Assembly: GCF_021976095.1 (NCBI RefSeq)
Contig: NW_025813447.1
Location: 4,752,349-4,816,348 of the forward strand
Length of the DNA: 64,000 nucleotides
From: Xenia sp. Carnegie-2017
Lineage: Eukaryota > Cnidaria > Anthozoa > Malacalcyonacea > Xeniidae
Reading direction: 5' to 3'
The notes beneath the pieces were generated by a model. That model searched no databases, was not told where the DNA came from, and saw nothing but the letters and a program-made list of their open reading frames with translations. The position numbers and the translations under genes are program-made. Shown piece by piece: positions 24,280 to 35,100 of this stretch (the first letter of the stretch is position 1; every line of letters starts with the position of its first letter).

Positions 24280-25795
24280 AAATACATTTTTGAGACAGAC
24301 ATTGACAAAGTTAAAGAGAATCGTACGCGCGTAGAGTTTGGTTTGATAAGCGCATCGTACGGACAAATCATACGGACACGTGAACGGGAACTTCCGTTCC
24401 GCTGTATATTTATTATTATTGTTTGAAAATATTTAAAAACTGTAGCCCTTCAGGGCTCATAGGCACCTGTTTTTCAAAAGGCCGTTTGATTATTATATTT
24501 ACAAATTTCATTAAATTAATGCCTTGTTACATGCTTTATTATGAATGCATGCGGGTTAGAACTTTTAAATACTACCAGTTTGTTTGTAAAATACAAATTC
24601 AAATCAAATAATCAATCTAATTTACAGAATTGCTGATATTTATTAGTAGAGTGCAGTCAACAATACGTTTAAATTTGTTGAAGCTCATGAATTTTTCCTT
24701 TTATTGTAGTCTGTAGACAATTCCAAAGTGAGTCAGCTGAGGCTAAAACTCACTTCTACTTATAGTATAACCGAGTTCATGATTCCTATTTTTGCTTCTT
24801 AGATCGCATCTATTTTATCAAACTATCTATTCTAACAAATTGCGCTTAGAATTCGACTTATTCTCTTTATAACACTCCTTTAAAGCCTGCTAGTTTAATT
24901 CAAGCAACTGTAATGAAAATGTGAGTATGTGACGCCACGATAGCATTATAAGTTTTTAGTACAGTTGATGTCGGAACGAACTGTTTCGCCGAAAGTTATA
25001 TTTAAATATTTATGATAAGTCTTCCACGCCCTGCGCGATCATTGGCAATGAAAAGTTTTATTAAAATTTAGGTACTAAATTTTGTTGCTCCTTCATTATC
25101 CAATGGCTAAAAGTCGGTCTGCAACCCGCTTTTGCCAAGAGCAAATTCTTCATCTCGTGGCTTTCATAAGTCAAAACAGTGGCGATGCAGCCGGTGCTAG
25201 TGCATTCTCAAAATATTTTGAATTTACGTACTTGCAAACTTCGGATGTACAAAGGTTTATTTCAAATTTGAGCATTTTAATTGTACTAAGGGCAGTTGAA
25301 TACTAAAAACATTCCAGCCAGTTTGTTAATGATGAAAGTTGCACTTATACGAGTTAAATAAGAATAAAACCCGATTACATAGGTCAAGTTTTCCTTTCAA
25401 GACGTTTTCCGCTATCTTTCCAGAGGTGCAAAAACATTGAAGAAAGCGCGCAGAAACAGCAGAATGCTATCGCATTTTCACAACACTAAGAGTTGTTTTC
25501 AGATCTGTATGTACAATTTAGTTATGATTAAATAATTTAGACCTCTAATCTATATCTCGATATTTAGTTATCTTCATTGATGTATGTATTAGTTGTAAAG
25601 ACCCAACATTTCCTCGCAAAATCATCAGCATATATTGCATTTGTATAGCGACAATTTACGAATGCAGCTTTGAACGTGCAAATGACTGACTGAAAACCGA
25701 TTGTTAGTATAATTTCACGCAAAACCAAAGGTATTACACACAAAAGCGAACTCAATAATCGTATTGCTACAGTTTTGGGTATGAAAGTGGACATA
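24280..25795. other. no gene recognised
   Basis: AT-rich spacer after Rho copy C. A 74-codon plus-strand frame at 25082-25306 has no recognisable motif. Confidence 0.4.
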
Positions 25796-25799
25796 TTTG

Positions 25800-26130
25800 C
25801 ACTCTCTTTCTGTTAAGCACTACCATGGTTATTAAAGATTCCAGCAGATTGTTTTAAAGTAAACATGAAGCATATACAAGTACGAGTTAACCACCTACGG
25901 TCGAGAAATAATAACTGACATAACAACACAAAACCATGCTACGACATATAATAACTAACAAAACAACACATACGACGATCGAGAAGGAAGAGCAACTTAT
26001 TGGACGGAGTTCGATTCACATTTATTGAAGAAAATCAAAGAACCTTACAAAAGGCAACCTTCTTCTTAAGACAAAGACGTTTTGAAGAAAACTTCACGAC
26101 TTTCACCTGTGAATTAATCTGTGAATAATT
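25800..26130. repeat. Rho-array upstream block, copy 3
   Basis: Contains ACCATGGTTATTAAAGATTC (as at about 12970), TACGAGTTAACCACCTACGG, ACAACACA, GACGGAGTTCGATTCACA and ATTGAAGAAAATCA in the order seen at 16660-17000. A short internal duplication (TAATAACTGACA/TAATAACTAACA with ACAACACA) lies at 25910-25975. Confidence 0.65.
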
Positions 26131-27239
26131 TTAAATATTATTCCTTTTTGAAGTAAAAAGAAGAGAGAGTCATGACTTAGCAATATGTTATTGTATTTTC
26201 GTTTTGCAATGCTTCAAATACCATTTGTTCTCAATTAAAATTATTCCTAAAAGTAAATGTTTCAAGGTCATCGTACATTAGTATCAAACGTTATCTCTTG
26301 GTTAGTTTGTCTGAGACTAAAATTAACAGAATTGAAAGTTTGGCGTCTTGGTAATGTTTTATGTATCACAAACACGGCTATTCTATTCATTATTATAGAT
26401 CTATTTATAAATGTACAGTATTTGTTCCGATAAACATCCTCTACAATAAGTGCCCTAGCCTACTCTGATCATTAACAAATTACTTTTCAAAAAAACTACT
26501 TTGCATTGGGAACTTTCGCACTTTTGACATAAACCGACTTTTCTTTTATTAACTATATAGTCTCTTAAAAAATTGCGTCCTTCCTTCGGGTGTTTATTAG
26601 AATAAGTGGATAAAGATTGTTCCAAGCTTTTGGAATTAATTCACTGTATTTTTATTTTTAACATAGGCACTTGAGATGAATAAATGAAGAGTGGGGCGTA
26701 CTTTGTAGTTATCATTTCATATGCACAATCATGCAGCCGAGGAGTAAAGAAAAATTTGTGTTTAACTATTTTTTCAAATAACAGGAAATGATAAACATTG
26801 TTTCCATAGAGCGTGTTCGAAGATTTCATATGCGAAGGTGAATATGTATCAAATTTTGCATGATCTGACAAGCATAGAGATATTTCGTCACTACTCCAGT
26901 CATTACTAAAAATTAAACTGGCCAAATACGTTTCCACTTCAATTAGTAAAAATTTAACTGGCCATACGTTTCCATTAAAGGTTAATGGAGGTCACCAGCA
27001 CTAACCTTATAAAATTTATAGTCGAGCCATTTTTTGCAGTTTGCCGCTTTCACTCGGCAATTTTGATTATCACCAATGCATGTCAATAAACATATTTATC
27101 TTATAAAGATCTTTTTATATCTTTGATATTTACAAGTACAATGGACACAAAGATAACGATATTAGCTACACTGAAACATATACTCAACTAGCGTGCACTG
27201 CAATTCAACAAAGTCTAATAGTTTTTAGCCACACTTTGT

Positions 27240-27560
27240 CTATTTTACATAACTGCAATTTTCCTTGATTATTAAAGATTCACGCGATCACACATTAATA
27301 AATTTCATAATATAACCCCTACCGTATAGAAATATTTACAAGCAAAGCACTTTTTAATATAATCACTTAACAGGAACAACAACTTATGTGGCATTTCACA
27401 CTTATCGAAGAAGTCAAGTTTCTAAGAAAGGTAGGGAGTTATAATCTTCTTCATGAATGAATTTATTTTTAGATGCATTTAACGACAAAGACGAACGATT
27501 ATAACATTCTAATGATAAACTAACACCTGCAAAATAAGATGAAATGCTGTTCATTTTTTG
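27240..27560. repeat. Rho-array upstream block, copy 4
   Basis: More decayed member: GATTATTAAAGATTCACGCG, CCCCTACCGTATAGAAATAT, ACAACAACTTATG, CACACTTATCGAAGAAG, AACGACAAAGACGAACG and GAAATGCTGTTCATTTTTTG follow the order of the other blocks. It precedes Rho copy D. Confidence 0.55.
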
Positions 27561-27934
27561 AAGTATAAAATTCCAGCAATCATGAAAAAGCAATATAGCT
27601 ATATAATGCGAGATATTATATTTTTCTACAATGATCAAGTTTGCGCCAAGACTTCGAGCAATGATTCAAATGCTATTCATTTTTGTCAACCAAAATTCAC
27701 TGAGAAAATAATCTTAAAAAGTAATGATTTGAGTTCATCATATATACAAAGTGATCAGATAATGACTTTCGCATAGGTAGCAAAATTTTCCCAGACATGA
27801 CCTAAGGATAATACATAGTTTCGCAAAATTTTTTAACAATATTTTAGTTATAACTAAACGAAAGATGTATGACATTTATATTTCTTAAGGAAGGTCTTTG
27901 CAACAAAAAATGTTGTCATAATTGAGGCTTGTCC

Positions 27935-28420
27935 ACTTTTGTAGGGAGGGCTGGCCCTACTAAGCGAGATTTCACGTGTTATTAAAATTCCATATAAAAT
28001 CATTCTTCGTTTACATGAGAAGAGGGCCAGCTCTACCAGCCGAAATCTCGCTATAGTTTACCCGAGATCTCGCCATGTAAGGCTAGAAATTTCCCATGTA
28101 AACGCATTCGGTAGGGCTAGCCCTCCCTGTAGGGCTGAAAATTTAACGCATTTTGCATACGATAAGGCATCGCTTTTCAGCAATGGGGACAACAAAAGAC
28201 ATCAACGGGAGCAAACAAACTAAGAAAGCGTAAAAAATCAAAAGGCGACCACTGTATTGGTTTGTTTTCAGCTATTTTGTATTTTAGCGCCGAAATTCGC
28301 ATTTCAAACCGAGCTCTTGATGTACGGCTAGAATTTGCATGTAAACGAGAGGTAAAATACAGCCCTACAGGGAGGGCTAGCCCTTTCTATAGGGCTCATG
28401 GAAACAGCCCCTATATAGTT
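27935..28420. mobile_element. foldback element with GGGCTAGCCC-type arms
   Basis: AGGGAGGGCTGGCCCTAC at 27940-27962 recurs as AGGGCTAGCCCTCC near 28110-28130 and as AGGGAGGGCTAGCCCT at about 28366-28386. CGAGATTTCACG/CGAAATCTCG segments lie between, and TTTACATG occurs in both orientations. It ends about 40 bases before the start codon of Rho copy D. Confidence 0.65.
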
Positions 28421-28462
28421 TATAGCGTTAATGTTGTTCTTTTTGATTGAAGAAAAGCAAAA

Positions 28463-28811
28463 ATGTCGACCAAAAAACAGAAGCTTATCATCGCTGTCAG
28501 CGATCTCAAATGTGGAAAAACCTGTCTATTGAAAATATTTTGCGATGGTATAATTGTATCCGACCACGTACCAACGGTTTTGGAGAGTTACGTCAAGAAA
28601 ATCAAAGTTGACGAGCAAGACATCGAACTTGAAATATATGATACATCAGGCCTAGAGGACTACGACAGGCTTAGACAACTTGCATATCAGGGATGTGATG
28701 TCATACTTATCTGTTATTCTGTCGGTTCACCAGATAGTTATGACAACGTCAGGGAAAGATGGATACCTGAAGTTAAGCACTTTTGCCCGGATGTACCTAT
28801 AGTGCTTGTGG
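28463..28811 (+). pseudogene. Rho-family small GTPase, copy D, first exon only
   Basis: One open exon: G1 SDLKCGKTC, switch I HVPTVLESY, switch II DTSGLEDYDRLRQLAYQ, SVGSPDSYDNV, ending PIVLVG before a normal GGTATGT donor. RhoA Gly12 is Ser, Gly14 is Leu, Gln63 is Leu. No second exon (LKKDL...LECSAL...CAAX) was found in the next 3 kb; a 200-bp inverted-repeat element lies there instead. So it lacks the guanine-base motifs and the lipid anchor unless exon 2 is far away or has decayed. The exon itself has no break. Confidence 0.75.
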
Positions 28812-28960
28812 GTATGTGATACTAAATGAACAGATTAAATTTGTCTGTGCATGCACAGGGTGCCTTAGAAAAAGTTACTCTTGAAAAAATTCTCTAAAAT
28901 AAAATATCCGAGAGTAAGAAAAAACTTACATTGTGATTCTAAAAATTTAAATACGTTGAC

Positions 28961-29160
28961 GTGAGATCTTTAAAACTTGGATTTTTTCACACTTTTGCAT
29001 TTCCAAACAGTTTTTATTCAATCATTTCAAATTAACTTTCTGCATATAGTGGGCAATTACACGGGCAGGATTTTCCCAACACAAAAGTACAAAATTTGTT
29101 ATAAAATCTGCTTTGAAATGTAAAAGAGCAAAAAATCCAAGTTTCAAAGATCTCGTTGTC
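28961..29160. mobile_element. 200-bp inverted-repeat element after Rho copy D exon 1
   Basis: GAGATCTTTAAAACTTGGAT at the left and its inverse at the right (ATCCAAGTTTCAAAGATCTC) with GAAATG-AAAAG inside give arms of about 45 bases with few differences. Probably a MITE. No clear target duplication. Confidence 0.75.
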
Positions 29161-29439
29161 ACTGGTAAAAATACTCGTTTGTTTCGAAAATTTCATAACC
29201 AGCTGTGCCAAAGATCCTTAAAAAACTTAAAAAAGATTTATATTTGATGTCTGTGAACTCATTTTCGAGTGTGACACAACATTTTTCATATACGTCAGCC
29301 ACAAGAAATCGTTTACCTCTGTCGTCCGTCAGTTTTTCTCTTCTTCCATCGTCGTTGATTATGTCCACCCCGTGTAAATCATCTCACGTTCCGTCGTCCC
29401 TCCGAAAGTTTTATGTTCATCCCTCGCTGATTTTTTTAA

Positions 29440-29700
29440 CCCGTCAACGTCCATTTCAAACTCATCACAGTCGCTATTATTATCGTCTACATCTTTGCTG
29501 TTGTCGCCGTCAACGTCATCAACACCTCCACATTCAGGATATCATTCTCCACGTCAAAGTCATCACCACTATTACCACCACTCTCATCACCAACATAACC
29601 ACCGTTTCAATCGCAGCTGTCGTCTTTGTCCTTACAGTCATCCCTCCTTGTCGTTATCACCATCACCGTCAGAATCAATGGTATCGTTTTCATCGTTTAT
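29440..29700. repeat. low-complexity TCA/ATC-rich tract
   Basis: Runs of CATCACCA/GTCATC triplets. Plus-strand frames read Ser/His-rich and minus-strand frames Asp-rich. I see no domain. Long frames over this tract are composition artefacts unless transcripts show otherwise. Confidence 0.6.
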
Positions 29701-30226
29701 GTATTTTGTTCCACCAGCGAATGAAAAACTGTCAACTTTATGTGTTGGTTCCTCCTACGATAGTTTCTATTTTGTCTGTATAATGTTGATCTATTGCATA
29801 GTTCACAATTGTCGTCGCTGTTTCCCGTCTGTACATACCGAGCACATAGAAATGACTGCGTATCGTGTTCAATCATCGTTAGCCTTGTCCAGTGTAGAAA
29901 TGTGTCAAACAACCTCAGTCTAAAAATAAGTATGATTATTGTCATTGATTCAAACTGTTTAACTATTAATCTTTTTTTTCTGTTAAATATGTATTCAGTA
30001 TATGTATGTAACTTTAATCTGCCTGCATTGGCATTATTTGTTGATCCACTTGTCTGTAAAATGAAAGTTCACTGTCGGATTGATCACTGTCATCTAGAAA
30101 CTCCATATCTGATTGTCTTTCGGAAAAGACTTCTTCATCGTTATCGGAGTCGGTTATCGTTAAATCAATCGACTTGCTAATTTCCTAACCAAAATTTTGT
30201 AACCTTTTTCAATTGCCTTAATCATT

Positions 30227-30634
30227 TCAATGGTAGTAAAAGTCCCCCAAAAACGCACGCTCGTTTTCTGAATGATGACATTCTGCCGAGGCAGTTGCAT
30301 CACATCGCTTACACAATGGAAACATTAATTTACCCTTAACTTTCACAGACAGGACTGGAATGTAATTTTTCGGAGGGGCTAGAACGCAACACTTAATCAA
30401 ACCAAAGTAATGAGAAAGGTCTTTAAAGTTTTTGCGAATAATTGTGGGGTGACCCGTAGGATAACGTCGATTTTTCATAACAAGCGGGTAAAGACTTGTA
30501 AAATCGTAATAAAAGATTTTCTCGTTTTCTTCAGCCTTACGAAACAACTTAAAGCCTTCAACTCTACCTCCAAAAAAACTATCAGTTGGGCATAGGTCTG
30601 TTATGATTTCGTGTGTCTTTAGAAAATGATGCAT
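30227..30634 (-). mobile_element. Polinton/Maverick fossil: fragment of protein-primed DNA polymerase B
   Basis: A 135-residue stretch carries the family B polymerase signature (YYDFTSLYPLVMK) preceded by an SFFGGRVEGF segment typical of protein-primed polymerases of Polintons and related elements. Only this part is seen; integrase, capsid and ATPase genes and terminal repeats were not noticed. It is a broken, isolated relic of uncertain age. Confidence 0.8.
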
Positions 30635-30639
30635 TTGAG

Positions 30640-32180
30640 ATGTCTGTCTCAGTCACTTGAAATCGCTATACACCGTATAAATTTTATACGCTTGAAGGAT
30701 CGGATTTTACGAAGCCTATTTCAATCTATCCACTGGTTAAATCGACTGTGTAAACGGTCTAAGAAGATCTTATATCCACTGTATAAACGGTCTAAGAAGA
30801 TCTTTTATAAAAGTTGTGTGTAAATGTTTTTGTAGTATGGCTTACAGATTATCTGAAATTCATTTCTACGCTCTCCTTTGAGTACATATACAGGCTCATT
30901 AAAGTTATAGATGTGAAATAGGAGATGAAATAATGGAGTGAAACACACAATGTTTTATCGTTAGTCGAGAAATTACCCATAAAATAAATTAGGTCTTCTC
31001 AAAAACATTTCCACCGACAATTCAAAAAAGTGAAAAAGTATTTTTTCATCTTATTTGAATCATAATCTGTATTCTGAAGATGTCATTGTCTTTTTGAAAT
31101 TTGTTTTTTAAATCTATGTCTTGTCAAGAACGAAGTAGTCAAATAAAAAATCGCAGACAGCTAATTTCTGTCACTAAATTTTATAATATTCACAACGCTA
31201 CGATTTTTTGCAAATAAAGATTTTAAAAAGACATAGTTGCTGATATAAACAAATGTACTGCCGATAAAATTATATTTCTTGATTCTTCTCTTTGATTTGC
31301 TATATAGTAAAAACCTGATTTGATCCTGCTCTGCAAAGATATCACACATGTCCCTAAGACTTTACATCAGTTGCATGTTGCAAAGATACACTGAATTGTG
31401 ATGGTTAACCAAAGCCTGAATTATACGTCCTTTCTCACAATTGTGATTTTACATTTGTGCTAAAAACTTTGCAATGACATTTCACATATAAAATAAAAAT
31501 AAAGTTTAGAATCAAACCTTTGAAAAATGGCAAATAATGGCCACGATAGAGAATTATGTCAACTTATATGTTGTTGCTATGGCAACCAAAGAAAATGCAT
31601 CTTAATTTCCGTATGTTGGCTTTCTACCAAATCAGATCTCCTGAGTAAGAATTGTTAAATGTATTGTCCACGTATTTTACTAAAAAATTTCGTCAATTTC
31701 AGATTTCCTTTGCTGCATCACTACGCTCAGTCTGATTTCGCAACGATAAAAAAATTCGCTGCAAGGGCCAACGCTGCATCTCAATTTATTGCGCAGTGTT
31801 TACATTTCCTATGTCACAGGAAACAGCAGGGGTAGATTTTGCTGTAATTATTTGTGAATACGTGTCCCTTCTTTTAATATGCAGGAATGAATAGGTGCTC
31901 GTCAGCCTCTATGCGTATTTGAAGCATTTAGCTGAACGGACAGAGGGTGATATACTGACCAAGGTGATTGATCTCAAATGTAAGTACTAAATAGACATGT
32001 TACACTGTTAAAGTGGTACATTCCATCATTGATTGAGATATGTGTTTTAGAGATTTTTTACCAGTTTCAAGTATTACTTGAAATTATCGAACGTAAAATT
32101 TAATGCAGATCAGTCGCGCTGATCGTATTTGCATGTAATTTATCTACTCTTTTATAGTTTTTGCTTGAGACGATTGGACA
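30640..32180. other. no gene recognised; short direct repeat
   Basis: A direct repeat of AACGGTCTAAGAAGATCTT lies at about 30753 and 30787. The rest is AT-rich and upstream of the cPLA2 start at 32183. No TATA box could be assigned with confidence. Confidence 0.45.
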
Positions 32181-32182
32181 AA

Positions 32183-35100
32183 ATGGATTTTGTAGGTTAT
32201 GAAAAATATAAAGTAAGCATTAGAATTTTACAAATAATGTACAAGTACTTGAGCTTTTAACATATAATATTTATCATAGACAGAAATAAGTGCTCCACCC
32301 TGCTTGCATAATGACGCGGTATGCTGACTGCTTGCGTATGATTTATTTTCGATCTTTTTACTCAATCTGAAACTAAAAAGTGTAGAGCGTCTTTACACTG
32401 CTTTTCTGTTTGAATTAAAAAAAAACTAATTGAGAACTATTTTGCTCGACCTTCACATTTAAAGTTGAAGACTATAAGCACTTGGTTGAAGATAACCATG
32501 CTCAATATAATACACATTTTCTTAGGTGCTTTGGCAATGAGCAAATTGTGCCAAACTTACATTTATGACTTTATCTTTTAGATAATAAATGAGGCAGTTA
32601 ATGTACTGGAGGTCACAGTCGTGAAGGCCGAAAATGTTACTGCTGGTGCATTTTCTGACGCATGTAAGTACTAAACAATAAACAGTCACATTATCCTCGC
32701 GTGCTGATTTCTGTTCAGTTCAAAACTACTGAAACTTGGTGTATATACAAAAAAGAAAAAATTTTGAACTCTGTTCGTGGCCACTTGAACACAAGAATCT
32801 CAAATTCTAATAAACTTTTAATCACTACAAACTTTTATGATACCTTATTCAAGGTCACGTTCTAATGCGCTGCATAATTTCCTTGGTATTTGCTTACAAA
32901 ACGTCTTTGTTGTAAATTTCGTACAGACAAAAAGCAAATTTTAGGCCTCAATTTTTAACATTAGCTGAAGTATTTCGTCTTGGGACTGAACAAACACTTG
33001 AGCAAATTTGTAAGTTGGGTAACTAGAATGTATTGCTCATACTTGATTTTTTTTAATTTGATCGAATTTCAATTAGTTGCTTGTATGCCTATATATTTAC
33101 TTGAAAAAGGTTCATATGGTATATTCATGCTTTTGCAGTAATATTTAACCCAAATAACCGTTGATTCGTTACATGCATCGTCGGAGGTCTCTTGTGCTAA
33201 GGAATGATTTATCAGTGGATTTGTAATAAGGGCCATAGCTAGAACGTGGTTTTTTTGGGGAGCTAATATTCATATATTGAGTGATCTACAAAGTGATGTT
33301 TAAACTGAATTGGCTTTCAAAGTGACTTTCAAAGTGAATTCACTATTGAAAGTGAATTAGCTTTCAAAATAACCAGTCAAGCAAAACTGAATATACAAAT
33401 ATTCAACCACCTTCCCAATCAACGCTCTAATTAAAATCAGGTTTTAATCGCTATTTGAAAACCACGGACGTTGTTCTTGAGAAGCAACAGCAAATAGATT
33501 TCACAGCTCGATTTTGTTGGCAGAACATAAATTATTACGAGTTTTGGCAAACTTTTATCCTCGTGCATCAAGTAAACATAGCGGTGGAGGCATTATGAAC
33601 AATATTAATTGTTATGTCTTTAAAGTAGTAATGTGAATATCATCTTTCCGCGGGAATAGAAAATAAACATTCAGAAAGCATTAGAATTTTACCAATGATG
33701 TACAATTGAAATACGCTTTTAATCTATTTTTGTCATCCACAGCATTATTTTGCTTTCCTGTCGGCATAACATGTCTGTCTACGCCATGCTGGGCTGTTTT
33801 CGTAATGATTGTTTTGCTTTCAGACATCAAAAGACTCAAAGCATATTTCGGTGCCAAGGAGAATTGTGAAGTTTGATTTCGGTGTCATAAGCATTTGCTG
33901 TACTGGTTTCTCTTTAGTTCAAATTGCTCAGAACTTGGCTTATTGCATTTAATAACTTACTTTAAAATGGCACACATTCAACTAGAACAAAAATGCTTCA
34001 ATGTACATTTATGCCAATGCAGCTATCAACGCAGCTAAAGGAATAGAAATTATTAATTATGGACATTAATTAGGACTACAAAGGCCTCGTTTGCACTATA
34101 CCTGTTTACTTTCGTAGCACGATGAATTTTCTTTGGATTAAAACGCAGTGAAGTTGTTCACCGTCAAAACACAATCTAATAGACAAAGTCTATCAACTTA
34201 ATAAGCTTTTACTCCGAACAGTTAACCCTTTTAATGCAAAGGAAGATGACGTGATGAGCGAATCCGGTACAGTGTAAACGCAGCTTAAGTATAGGTGCAA
34301 TGCCTAAAATATGTCCGGGCAATTGTCAGGGCTAAAATTTTCCTAAAGCGCAATATGAAGCCAAATATTCAATGCAACTTTGCAGATTTGCTGCTTGTTC
34401 AAAGTTAATGTGGATTAATACGTCACTAAAAATTGATCTAATCTTGATCTAATCTCTAATCTCTACGAGAAGTATCATCAAGAACGTGGCAGTTTCAGCA
34501 TAAAAAGACAATGGCTTTGTATAATTTGGTTATGATAAGCACTAAACAAAAAAATGTATCAAGATTTACGTCAAATAAGAAATTCAAAATGCACTCCTGA
34601 GTATTGCGAATAGATTTACGTATCAAGATTTACGTCAAATAAGAAATTCAAAATGCACTCCTGAGTATTGCTGAGTATTGCGATAGGTAAATTATTTATT
34701 TAAAATTTACTTAAATTCTAATTCTGATCACGTTTGTTTGTGATTTGTTTTCCATGACTGCTTTCGCGTATGTTCCTTTTTGGCTTTGGTTGTGCATTTA
34801 TAATAAAGTTCAAGTTGAGACAAAACTTGCAAAAAACGAACATCAAACATGATCACGCCAAGCTTAAAGATGGTGGAAATGCTTTCCATTCGTATGCCTA
34901 CCAACATATGCTTTTTTGTTTAGTACAAATTTTTTTAATTTATTCTTCACCAAAACTTTATCGCTTCCAGATATTTGTTTTTATAAAAGGAAATTACGGA
35001 AATTAGAACACAGCAGAAGCCAATATACATCGTGACTGCAAAGCGGCCATCAGCAACAGATTGTGACGTGTAACCACTGATCTGAAATAGACTGGGTAAC

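Noticed and set aside
29205-29923. Frames of 142 and 192 codons, Ser/His-rich
   Set aside because: They overlap in two frames over a TCA-rich low-complexity tract with no domain. The LKKDL near 29230 looked like Rho exon 2 but nothing after it matches.
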